Source: Evernia prunastri (Eukaryota > Ascomycota > Lecanoromycetes > Lecanorales > Parmeliaceae). Taken from it: a stretch of 61,370 bases of DNA. Where the stretch lies: NCBI GenBank assembly GCA_003184365.1, contig NKYR01000174.1, forward strand, positions 1 to 61,370. The letters are read 5' to 3'. Below, one piece after another: positions 1-9,539 of this stretch. How positions within the stretch are numbered: the first letter of the stretch is position 1; the number at the start of each line of letters is the position of its first letter. A model generated the notes under the pieces. It saw only the letters and a program-made list of their open reading frames with translations, was not told where the DNA came from and ran no database searches. A program made the translations under genes and the position numbers.

Positions 1-388
1 CTCCACCACGAGTATATGGATCCCTCCAGGTAATAGCGCATCGCCATAGGCAGCCTTTCTTCTTGATTCGAGTGAGTTCTTGCTGGCGGTTACTACCTTC
101 ACCCGTATGCTCATCCAGCTTCCGATTATTCTGAGTCTTTTCCTCCGCATGGATACATTGATAGCTTTTGCGCCCTGCTCCACATGACCCTGTCACTATA
201 GCGAACCCTTGACTGAAGGCGTAATTCTGAAGGCGAGTCCAGGCGTCATCGGGTACATCAAAAGTCTCATTTGGTGAAGGAGGCTCTAAATGCTCCTGCG
301 GTATACCGTCAATACCCTTCTGAACCAAAGGCTTTAGGTCGTCGTCGAGGCGGGGGTGAGGAGTCCATTGAGCAGCCTGAGTAGCCAT
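1..388 (-). CDS. FAR1/MULE-type transposon-derived protein, N-terminal part (truncated by window edge)
   Basis: An open frame starts at ATG 388 on the minus strand and runs off the left edge after 129 codons with no stop. The middle reads YAFSQGFAIVTGSCG, and later come a Cys in SYQCIH and a KKGCLWRC segment. This spacing of aromatic residues, Cys and His resembles the FAR1 (WRKY-GCM1-like) zinc-binding DNA-binding domain found at the N-terminus of MULE transposases and domesticated FAR1-like proteins in fungi. The transposase core would lie outside the window, so I cannot tell a live transposase from a domesticated gene. No frame break or RIP-like AT bias is visible in the part seen. Family assignment is by pattern only. 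Confidence 0.55.
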   Translation of the reverse strand, partial: MATQAAQWTPHPRLDDDLKPLVQKGIDGIPQEHLEPPSPNETFDVPDDAWTRLQNYAFSQGFAIVTGSCGAGRKSYQCIHAEEKTQNNRKLDEHTGEGSNRQQELTRIKKKGCLWRCAITWRDPYTRGG

Positions 389-1472
389 AATAGCGACTGG
401 TTGTGGTAAGACGATGTGGGTGGAAGAGGTGATGAGGAAGCGAATATGAGGTGTGGATAGAAAGGTACATGAAATTGGGTGGTGTCTACACTAAAGACGA
501 GGTACCTCGGCAACGCTAGTATAGTTCCGCATTATTATTTATCCGAAGTGTGCGGTGCGGCCGGAGTGTGCGCTCCCAAGACCTTCCGACCGATATCAAT
601 GCAGAGAAAGGCAATCCGGTCTTTCTTCTGAACTGTCTCCAACTACCACTCGAGCCATGTTCGTTTGCCTCTGATCAACATATATAATTCAGACTGAATT
701 CCCAATCGGCTCTAATGAACAGTCCACTGTTGCCATAGGTGAAGAAATCTCAACACCATCTGCAGAAGTGGTAGGAAGAATAGGAAATCACGAGGCACCA
801 ATCATGAGGCACAGTTCTTTCTGGACGGCATCATTGACATCTCAACGCAGAATCGTCTTTCTACGCTGGCTCCACTTCTGTTGAATGAATGGCCAACTGT
901 TCTTTTTGGGTGTCCGTCTTCAATGGTGAACACTGTGCTCATCAGTCCTACAAGGACGCCAAGTCTCCTGCACCAAGATAGAGAGTATCGCCTTTGGGGC
1001 CGGAGACGATCCCTTAGAGTACTCTACAGTGGCTCCTTAGAGAAAGTTACCTTATAGGCAAAAACCCTTGCATGAGAAATAGTTTACCAAGGGTTCTTTC
1101 TTTCTACGCATACATTCATGGATAGTCAGAAGAATCAATTACCCTCCAGATACAGATTGGATTCTTGACAGTAATAGCAGTCACTTTTCAGGGTAGTGGG
1201 CCATGGTCTCTTGAATTTTTCTACATTCTTCTACATTTTTTTGACTCGATTCGTCCATTTGTCCTAACGACCTGTGTTCAAGCGTCGGCAGTACTTAGGA
1301 ACTGGGCAAATCATATGAAAGGGATCCTGCTCCTTGATGCCTTAGCTGATCACCTTGGCTGTTGTGATTCAGAACGTTCCATTCCTTAGTGCACCGCCCT
1401 TTTCTGCACGTGATTTCTATGCTCGTACTTATATCATCGTGAGAAAAGAGCGATGCAGTGTAAGAGAGAACC
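389..1472. other. Intergenic, between two divergent genes
   Basis: No convincing gene. Open frames here are short and start with TTG or GTG. It separates the FAR1-like gene (minus) from the TEA-domain gene (plus), so it probably holds both promoters. I did not find clear terminal inverted repeats that would mark a MULE end. Confidence 0.6.
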
Positions 1473-2950
1473 ATGGCTCTCCCAAATCTCGGTATGATTA
1501 GTGCTCTACCTTCAGAGCTACGCTTCCAAATATACTCTTACCTTTTTTGGACCGAAGACGAAGGACTCATCGTACTGCGTGCCACGCGGAGAGGGAATTG
1601 GGCAGGTGACATGGCGCTTCCCCAACATGCAATCCTTCTTCGAGATCCTCGGTACCACAACTACCGCCGCAAAGATAATGCCAAGGGAAAATGGTCTGAT
1701 TCTATAGAAGACGCCTTCCAGAAAGGTGACATGACTCCCTGTTCTGAACTTCCAAAAGCTGATCAATTGCCGACTAGCTTTGCAATGGACTGGGGCCTAT
1801 CAGCACAGGCTGAACGAGGCCCATGGCGCGCATAGTAATGAAATGATAGCAAGCGTCATCTACGAATCTACCGGCCAGTATCGCAATCGAAAACAGGTCT
1901 CAAGTCACATACGAAATTTACAAAGAATCGGCAGTAGAATGCCTGAAGCCTCGAACCGTCTCAAGCAGCAAGTAAATCGCGCTGCTGCCGACCTTTGGGA
2001 AGCAGACATGGAAGATACAGCCCAGACTGACGAAATAATTGGACGGATACAGAACGCAACATCTATGCTTGCTAGGCGAAACCAAGGATTAAAATCTGCT
2101 GCTTTTGCCCGTTCTCAACGGAGGCGGAGGGAGAGCCGTCGAGTGATCCAAGCGCCGACAAAGCCACGGATCAGGCCAGACGTGCTGGAGGGCTCGCCCC
2201 CTTCACTGTTCCACGAGATTGCACACATTGCTTCTCAAAATGACCACGAGTTGTTACTCCAACCCCTGCGACCGCTGGGCGGCAACTTCCTCGCTCTCAG
2301 TCTCTTCAACCATTGTCTTCGGACCGAAGTTCTGCAATACATTGAATCACATCTATGCTTTGATTTCACAAGGGGTGTCTTTGCTCTGCCGTCTTTCTGC
2401 CAGGTTGTTAGTCCGATCCATATCCAACATGTAAGGCACATCGCAATTGAGTTCGTGGACGGCCACATTCCAGACTTCCAAGGTGCGTCGACCGCTTTCG
2501 GCACATATCTATCCACCAACCTACCAAACCTGAAAACAGTATTCCTCAGCTTGATCCCACGCAATCCCACACCCACCGTCTGGCAACATAATCCTGCTCT
2601 TGATTGGGGTCATCCAATCGAAGACTTTCTCACTAGCTTGGGGGACTCGAAAGCGACCATCATCCTGAACCTGCGATGGAACGTGGATTGTGACTATTTT
2701 GAAAGAAAGTACGTGGGTACCCAGGGGTGGAGATGTATCCGGCGCAGCGAGAACGAGGGTCCACAGGTGTAAGTCTGGTACGTTCTCAGTCAAAATGGGG
2801 TTCGAACTGACTTGTTGAAATTTCAGTGTATTTAACGGGTGGTGGCAGGACTTCAAAGTATGGTGCTCGGGATTGTATGAGCTGTCCCCTGGTTCAGTTG
2901 TGAATGCAAGCCGTGAGAGTGAAACCGCGGTCTCGTCGAGCACGCTTTAA
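1473..2950 (+). CDS. TEA/ATTS-domain protein with F-box-like N-terminus
   Basis: Exons 1473-1725, 1778-2768 and 2827-2950 give 455 aa from ATG 1473. Removing the 52-base first intron joins KWSDSIEDAFQK to the downstream frame and makes a continuous TEA domain at residues 74-133, ending in the recognition helix RNRKQVSSHIRNLQ. The TEA middle is about four residues shorter than usual and lacks the normal GRRK and YGRN segments (it reads AHSNEMI), so DNA binding may be altered. The N-terminus (LPSELRFQIYSYLF) resembles the F-box-like start of many fungal proteins of unknown function. The remaining C-terminal 300 residues are not recognised. The second intron (58 bases, GTAAGT, CTGAC branch, TTTCAG) bypasses a stop and adds about 40 residues. 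Family knowledge: TEA proteins such as AbaA are developmental regulators. A regulatory role here is inference. Confidence 0.75.
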
Positions 2951-4031
2951 CAGAAATGTTTGCCTGAGGCGCTGAGACGCTGGTTTCTCAGTTCAGTGTT
3001 GGGCGTCATCCTGAAACAGTCTGTCTGCATTTCTATTGTCAGGAGTCAGGCAGCGCGCAAACTCGTCTTTGCTGTTCCACAAAAAAAAAAAAAAAAAAAA
3101 AAAAAAACTGCTGGCTTCAAATTATAGGGACGGATTCAGTAGAAAAGAACGCCTTTCGGTTGCTAGATCTTATCTAACACAGAAGTGTCATTGTGTTGCC
3201 CCCCGCGGCGTCGATATTCCAAGTCGCAAAAGCACAAGTATGTCTCTAGCACTATCGCAAATTTCGTCATGTGCATTTCCCACTTCGCTATTCCCTCCAT
3301 ACATTTCGTGACAGCCGGTAACACGGCCGTATCGACAGACACCATCCCGGATATGGTTGTACGAACAGCATCACAATTGAGGTCAAAGGCATTCCAATAC
3401 CGGCCCGCATCCCAAATCCCAACCTATGCCCACACCCTCAATCGAGAGCTGGGCTCTCTCGAGGATCTCGATTAGAACCACAGGGCCCCCGGTCAAAAGT
3501 CACCATCCTTCTGAGGTTGACCTGGCTACAGTACGCTCCACCAGGATACCATTGTAAACACTCCCAAGAATTCACCAGAGGGGGCAATATATATCGTGTA
3601 TAAGTCGTATCCTCCGAAAGGACAGTTCGACTAAGCTAATAATATGCAAATCTTAGCGTTCGATGATGCTCTTGTGATAAGAGGCTTTGCCTCGGAGCGT
3701 GCTGCCCTTTTCCCCGTCTGGTCCGTACTCTAGCGTGATGCACAGTGCAACCGCCTTTTGCTCAGACTCTTGCTCGATTCCTCTGATCGCTAATGTTTCT
3801 GCTCGAAATGCAATTATCTGGACTGCGACTTCACTCCTACGTCGTCTGACTAAAAGTCTTAATCTTGAGGTCTGATTTTGCGTTGAAAGAACAGATCTCT
3901 ATTTTTATAGACACTTAAGTATCAAGATCAAAATGAGTCTTTCAGAAGTCTAGTACAACCGAATCTCTGTTCGTACCTCTTTTCCTCTCGCATACTTTCG
4001 AAAAGAATTTCTTTGTTACTTTTTTGTTTGG
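2951..4031. other. Intergenic with poly(A) tract
   Basis: Apart from the A27 run, only weak open frames occur (for example 3185-3475 on the plus strand, GTG start, no recognisable domain). The right part is the 3' side of the DAHP synthase gene. Confidence 0.5.
3081..3107. repeat. Homopolymer A27
   Basis: Uninterrupted run of 27 A. I looked for flanking target-site duplications that would make it a retroposon tail and saw none. Confidence 0.95.
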
Positions 4032-5447
4032 TTAGCGCACGCCGCGAACGGTTTCCAATCGACCGGACGGATACGTCCAATCACCCTTGCCTTCGTAGCC
4101 CCCGTCCACCTTCTCCTCAGCAGCAATGTCACGCAATTTACTCTCGAGTCCGAAATTCCGTGCAAATTCGGTGAACTTCTCCACCAACATTACCGCCTGC
4201 TCCTGCGACAGCCTGGGGTCGCACAAGGTTCGATAGTTGACGCCCAAACTCAAATTCCCCGTCCCCACAGCGACGTGCTCCACGCATTCGACGACGCTCT
4301 CGCCCGTCTGCTCGATGTGCAGGCCACCCAGGTGGGAGCCGAGACGACGATGTATGGCATAGGTTTGTTGGACCTCATCAAGCATGGTGACCGCGCAGCG
4401 CGTTTTGATTTTGTCTTTGACGGTGACGGTGTTGCCGTGGCAGGGATCGCACATCCAGACGGGCCGGTGGTCGCTGCGTTGCACGGTACGAATGAGCGTT
4501 GGCAAGGCGGAATGGACGTTTGGAGCGCCGAGGCGGGTGATGAGGGTGACGCGGCCTGCGTCGGAAGCTTTGGAGGGGCACAGTTTGTCGAGGAGGGCGA
4601 CGAGCTCCGCGGGATCGATTTTGGCGCTCAATTTGATTCCGATCGGGTTGCGGAGGCCGCGCAGGAATTCGACATGGGCTCCGTCGAGTTGGCGGGTGCG
4701 TTCTCCGACCCAGAGGAAGGCGGCTGAGGTGCAGTAACGCCCACGGGTGAGAGAGGTCTCGTACGGGAGGTGGAGAGCTTCGTGCGAGGTGAGGATATCG
4801 GTCGGAGAATAGTCGACCTTGACAAGAGGGCTCTCTCCGGTGGAGGTGTTTGTCGAAGGCGGGGCTGCGCATATCGATTCAGTAGGAACCTTCTGGCTCT
4901 CGATGACCGAGAGTGTATTGAGAGTCGCTGCGGAGTAAAAATATCCGTGCAACAGACGCTCCGGGTCCGGGCTTCTTTGATCTATTCCAATTCCGTTAAT
5001 GATGTGTCCGCGAAAGGCAGGTACGGTTGTCCCATCGGCCAATGTCTCAGTGGCGTTGGACCGTGGTTTTGCATATTGGCCCGCGATCCTCCCAACGCAA
5101 GTGACGGGTAGCAACAAATTGGATTCAAGCAGATTCGCCTGCCGCGCCAAGAGCGATGTTTTGGATTTGATTATGTCGAACCGGACATCCTCGAAACTTT
5201 CTGCACAGTCGCCTCCTTGCAGGATGAATCCTTTTCCGTTGGCTGCTTTGGCAAAACACGCCCGTGCCTCTTCAATCTTCGCTGGGCTGACGAGAGGTGG
5301 TAGCATACGTAAGTCGTGGCAGGTTTTTTCCAGGGCGTTTCTGTCACGGTACTCGACTCCCTGAGCGTTGGTAGGTTTAAGTCGCCAAGACTGAGGACTC
5401 CAGTCATCGGTCTCTTGTAGCTCCATGGACTCAGGAGAAGAGGCCAT
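4032..5447 (-). CDS. Class II (plant-type) DAHP synthase
   Basis: Single exon of 471 aa, start ATG 5447. It condenses phosphoenolpyruvate and erythrose 4-phosphate to DAHP, the first step of the shikimate pathway. Family signatures are GRIAGQYAKPRS (119-130), SPDPERLLHGYFYSAATLN (159-177), SHEALHLPYE (221-230) and the long RTRQLDGAHVEF stretch. The four metal ligands known in the family are present: Cys81 (GGDCAE), His337 (CDPCHGNT), Glu379 (HIEQTGE) and Asp410 (LCDPRL). Length is normal and the gene looks functional. Filamentous fungi can carry a class II enzyme as one of several housekeeping isozymes, so cluster membership is not proven. Its position next to the acyl-adenylate ligase suggests supply of aromatic precursor (inference). 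Confidence 0.95.
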   Translation of the reverse strand: MASSPESMELQETDDWSPQSWRLKPTNAQGVEYRDRNALEKTCHDLRMLPPLVSPAKIEEARACFAKAANGKGFILQGGDCAESFEDVRFDIIKSKTSLLARQANLLESNLLLPVTCVGRIAGQYAKPRSNATETLADGTTVPAFRGHIINGIGIDQRSPDPERLLHGYFYSAATLNTLSVIESQKVPTESICAAPPSTNTSTGESPLVKVDYSPTDILTSHEALHLPYETSLTRGRYCTSAAFLWVGERTRQLDGAHVEFLRGLRNPIGIKLSAKIDPAELVALLDKLCPSKASDAGRVTLITRLGAPNVHSALPTLIRTVQRSDHRPVWMCDPCHGNTVTVKDKIKTRCAVTMLDEVQQTYAIHRRLGSHLGGLHIEQTGESVVECVEHVAVGTGNLSLGVNYRTLCDPRLSQEQAVMLVEKFTEFARNFGLESKLRDIAAEEKVDGGYEGKGDWTYPSGRLETVRGVR

Positions 5448-6415
5448 TGTCCAAACGAGCTTTCGAGGAGGTCAAATCGTGACTAGTCAGATGAGCAGAA
5501 TTTATCCAGCAAAAGACGCCGTGGCTGTGAGAAGCCACCAGTGTATGAACTTTCTTGCTGGAAGTCTCACCAATCTCACGTAGATACTAGGTGTTTTCCT
5601 GCCGATTTAGAGTGTTGAAGTGTCCACGCAGTCAAGCTTCTGAAGATTTTTGAACCGAGCTACCCAGAATCCACAGATACACCAACCTGAATGCGCGGGC
5701 TTTAAAGACTTGGCCGGCAAGACCTAATCAAACTATCCGATCAGCCTATGAAGGCTGCTACTTCACCGCAGTCTTTTCATCCAACTGATGAGTACGACCA
5801 GGCTCTTTCTTCTCCGGACCCCATTTATCCAACCTTCAAGCCCCTTCCGTACGTATCATGTTTCCTACAAGGATTTTGCTATCGGCCCGGACCAGTCTAG
5901 ACCATGCAAGATTGCCAATGTCTCCGAGTTCGCCAATCCTTCGGAAGGACCCCAGCGATGTCCCGTAGCCTCGGGACTCTCCTATCACGGGGTGTCCATC
6001 AAGCAAAATCCTTCAGCAGGTCTGCCACCAGCATGAGCTTGATTTTACTGCTTGTGGTTATTTCAAAAGCTCCGTACTTACGTCCTTCAGCTATGAGGTG
6101 GCTTACTGCGTCCGATAGCTAGAGAATATTCGGTTGCCCTCCGAGGCGGTCTCCTCAAGGCCAAACCTCTTACAGAAATTTGCCATCCAGAGGGCCAATC
6201 ATGAAACGCAGTAAGTCGTGGGTCGCGTGTTTTCTTCTCGCAAAAATTTTGACAGCCAGCTTTTCACAGTTCTAGCTTATCTTCTTATCTGAGGTTCTCA
6301 GTTACTGCATAGTAGAAGTTGCCAGTGTTTTAGTACAGCCGTTGGAATCGTAATTGTAGGATGAGTTCCAAGAAATGCGAAAGCAGTCATGCCCAAAACT
6401 TCCGTCCACTGTTAC
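5448..6415. other. Intergenic, DAHP synthase promoter side
   Basis: Upstream of the DAHP synthase and downstream of the ligase, both on the minus strand. A plus-strand frame from ATG 5788 to 6036 encodes 82 aa with an Arg/Ser-rich start, but no family or conserved feature supports it as a gene. Confidence 0.5.
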
Positions 6416-8184
6416 TTACACCTGTAACAACAATTTCGAGCTTATGGGCTGTGCGTGAGGCTCCACACTGACCATCTCCTTCAACGCCCTCCTATCAACC
6501 TTGAACCCTACCGTTGGATATTTCGATACGAAGTAGACGCCCCCGGTCAGTCTCTTCAATCCAACCAGCTTGACAGCTGCATACTTTTCAATCTCCTCAG
6601 CTAGCGCCTCGCCCGCTTTGGCCTGAAATTCAGGCCTGAGCACAACAAAAGCAGTCGGTTGATCTATTTGGGTTTGATCATTGCGGACTCCGACCACAAC
6701 GACGCTGGCAATGGAAGGATGCTCAAACAGCACAGCCTCGAGCTCCGTGGCGGACACATGCGAGCCGTAGCCATCACCGACGCGAAGCAATTCCTTCAGT
6801 CGGTCGATGATGTAGACATTACAGTTCTCGTCCAAGAATCCGTAATCGCCCGTATGGAACCAACCTTCGGAGTCGAATGCCTGGTTTGCCACGTCGTTGT
6901 TCTTGTAGCCCGCAAAGCGAGCAAGCAAGTTTCGCACCAAGATTTCGCCCTCTTGGTTCAGACCGAGCTCGTCACCGGATTCGGTGTCTAGAACCTTGGC
7001 CTGCACACCATTTACCAGCGTACCGCTGGAACCAGGACGCCGCGACTTATCGTCCATTTGAATTGCGATGAGCATTGTTTCCGATGTCCCCCATTCGAGT
7101 GCGAGATGCGTGCCGGAGAATTTTGCCGAAATGGCCTCACGCAGCTTGGTGTGCATAGGAGCGCCTGCAGAAAGAAGCCATTTGACGCTGCTCACGTCCG
7201 AAGCAGGAATGTCAATTGCGGCCAGTTTGGCGGCGACAGGCGGTGTGAGGAAGAGGAAAGAAATCGAATGACGCTTGATGACATCAATGGATGTTTCATC
7301 GAACGATTTGTCCATCAGTATTACAGGTATGCCAAGGAGAACATTGAGACTCATATGCAATTTGGCGTTGATGAAGAAACCAAGGGAGATGGATGACAGC
7401 CATTTGTCTTGGTCTGGATCAGTGTCTGGTGGAAGGGTTCGGCGCGTTGCCTCCATTGTAGCGATGTAGTGAGCGTGTGTTGTGATCACTGACTTCATTG
7501 TCCCGGTCGAACCGCTAGTACGATTGATGAACGCGTTGTGAGACTCGGCCTCTTCAGGGCTTCTAAGCTCGAAGTGGGAGACCGAAGAATCAGACGTCTC
7601 AATCAGCTCCTTCACAGAAGCGGTACGTCGGTCTGCCCGGTCTAGCGTGACGATGGAAATGCAGCCAGCAAGCACTGATGCTCCCTCGGCCATTGCCAAC
7701 GTGTCCGCGTCTGTTATGAGCAGTTTCGCTTTCGCTTGCTCCAGTCTGCCCGCAGCGTCCAACGCCGTCATGCCTGTCTGCATGGGGATTGGAGCAATAG
7801 TTGCACCGGCCGCCATTGCACCGAAAAAGGCAATGGGATATTCGATCTTCATTCCTGTCAGCCGCACCGATCGACTTTGTAGTTCCTCGAATTCGCTCGA
7901 TGTAGGAAAAAAGGAAATGAGTCGACGGGCTGACCCAGACTTACCTTGTCTCTGGCAAATATTCCAACAACATCATTAGGCCTGATGTCGTATCTGGCGA
8001 CTATAGCGTTGGCAAATCGCCGACTCTTTTCTTCAAGCTCCGCAAGGGTCAGAGTCGTGTTGGTTTGGTCCACTCGATAGATAACTCGATTGCGAGGATA
8101 AGCTCGACGCTGCAGATTGAAAATGTAGTTGAATACGTCACTCGAAGGCCGAGGTGGACGCGGGAGCTTCGATTCGAAAATCAT
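6416..8184 (-). CDS. Acyl-adenylate-forming ligase (4-coumarate-CoA ligase-like)
   Basis: Exons 8184-7945 and 7846-6416 give 556 aa. The 98-base intron has GTAAGT and a CTGAC branch. The AG four bases past the branch is too close, so I use the next one (GAAG), which gives GIFARDK-IEYPIAFFGAM as expected for the family. ATP loop is TSGSTGTMKS, the A5 region reads EWGTSETM, and the hinge region WFHTGDYGFLDE ... DRLKELLRVGDGYG. The family activates a carboxylic acid as acyl-AMP, then usually as the CoA thioester. The substrate is not predictable. Odd point: the catalytic-lysine motif near the C-terminus reads PTVGFKVDRR where S/T-G-K is usual, so Gly is shifted one place. The stop overlaps GTGTAAGT, so a further 3' exon is possible. 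A carrier domain is absent, so it is not an NRPS. Confidence 0.85.
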
Positions 8185-9539
8185 ATTGACTACTCTCAGA
8201 TAACTGTGAGCTACTTGATGCTATAGCATGTGCCGTTTGAACAGTTCTCACGGAGATTTAGTATTCCAAAATACGCGGGCAGCTCAAAAAAAGGATAAGC
8301 AATTGCACTCCTATATTTACCAACCAGCAGCTCAGGCAAGCTCATTTTCCGTTACCCTCAACCGTACCCCTCGAAATCGCAAGTCATGGCGGCGGTGAAG
8401 ACACTCCGATCACAGAGCAGGCTGCTCAGCAATGATACGGGCTGCGAGTAGACCGTTCAATCCCGAGCTTCGGTCTAACGACAATTTTCGGCCTCATATC
8501 CAGACCAAGGCGGAGTGACGAGTTAGAGAAGGCTAATGGGGCGGAGATGCTAGTCGAGTTGCAGCGTCACCCTTGAGGGATCATTAGCCTTGCCGCCTCT
8601 AGGCATTCTTTTTGTCAGAACGGTGATCAGTCGCCGTTCCCATCACTTTGTGAGCATCGGCAGAAGCCTTGGAGATCAGATTCCTCGCTTTTCATGTGGT
8701 CGGTGGTTCTGTACTCTAGAGCTACTCTAGTCGACAGGGGTCCGTTGGATAGCTTGTTAGGAGACTTTGCATGTCCAGTAGGGGAAGTCGAGACGATATA
8801 TCATAGTTACTACCTGATCGGGTCTTGCCACCACGGAGACGGCGATAGAGACGGAGATGGAGACAGAGACAGAGACAGAGGTAGAGGTTGAGATCGAGAG
8901 AAGAGATGGGGATTTGGCGTATTTCAAACCGTCTGCGTCTCTCAACATTCACAATGCACTGTCTATATGTATATTTGGCTGCTTCTCGTGACAGCTATCA
9001 AGCTCTCAGTGTAATCAAATTCTCTCAATTGATCACTGAGTTGGAGGGTCTTGCTAAGTAATAACCATCTTAGATTCTTTATAAGAATCGCAGTCAAGTG
9101 CGAAGACATGAATTGTAGGTGCTGGTTCAAGGAAAAGTAGTATCGAAGTATTAGGAATGATAATTCGATGCAGACATAGGATCCGACGTTCTACAAGGTA
9201 TGTTGTATGTGTGAATTGGACGGAATAAGGTACGTATTCAAAGCTTGGAGTATGTGTCAGCCTTGTACCTTACGAGTAAAGCTTTTCTAGCAAGGGTAAA
9301 AATTCAACCCCCATGAAACTGCCTCGTGCCCCGTGCCTCGTGCCCCGTGCCCCATGCCGTGGTTCCACCACCTCCGAGGCACCAGCATAAGAGCAGTCTC
9401 AAGGCTACCTTACTCTTGCAATGCCGCGGGCACCTTCTGTCTCAGATTTTCGCCCATCGCGTGCTATAAAACTGGCGACCCAATGGCGCAAACTGCTTGT
9501 CGCATTGGATATGAAATACCTTCCGCCTTCCCATCGAAG
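8185..9539. other. Intergenic with low-complexity sequence
   Basis: About 1.35 kb between the regulator and the ligase. It holds the GAGACA-type repeat at 8838-8891 and, near 9323-9358, short GTGCCCC/CGTGCCTC repeats. The only open frames arise from these repeats or lie antisense to the regulator. It probably carries the ligase promoter. Confidence 0.6.
8838..8891. repeat. Imperfect GAGACR hexanucleotide repeat
   Basis: Units of GAGACA, GAGACG and GAGATG run for about 50 bases. The repeat lies roughly 0.65 kb upstream of the ligase start. Confidence 0.85.

Noticed and set aside
2795..2815. tRNA B-box-like GGTTCGAACTG
   Set aside because: It lies inside the second intron of the TEA gene, the consensus is incomplete and no cloverleaf is visible.
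3081..3107. Retroposon poly(A) tail
   Set aside because: No target-site duplication or element body could be seen next to the A27 run.
6416..8184. NRPS-like core enzyme
   Set aside because: Only an adenylation-type ligase of about 556 residues; no carrier, condensation or reductase domain follows.
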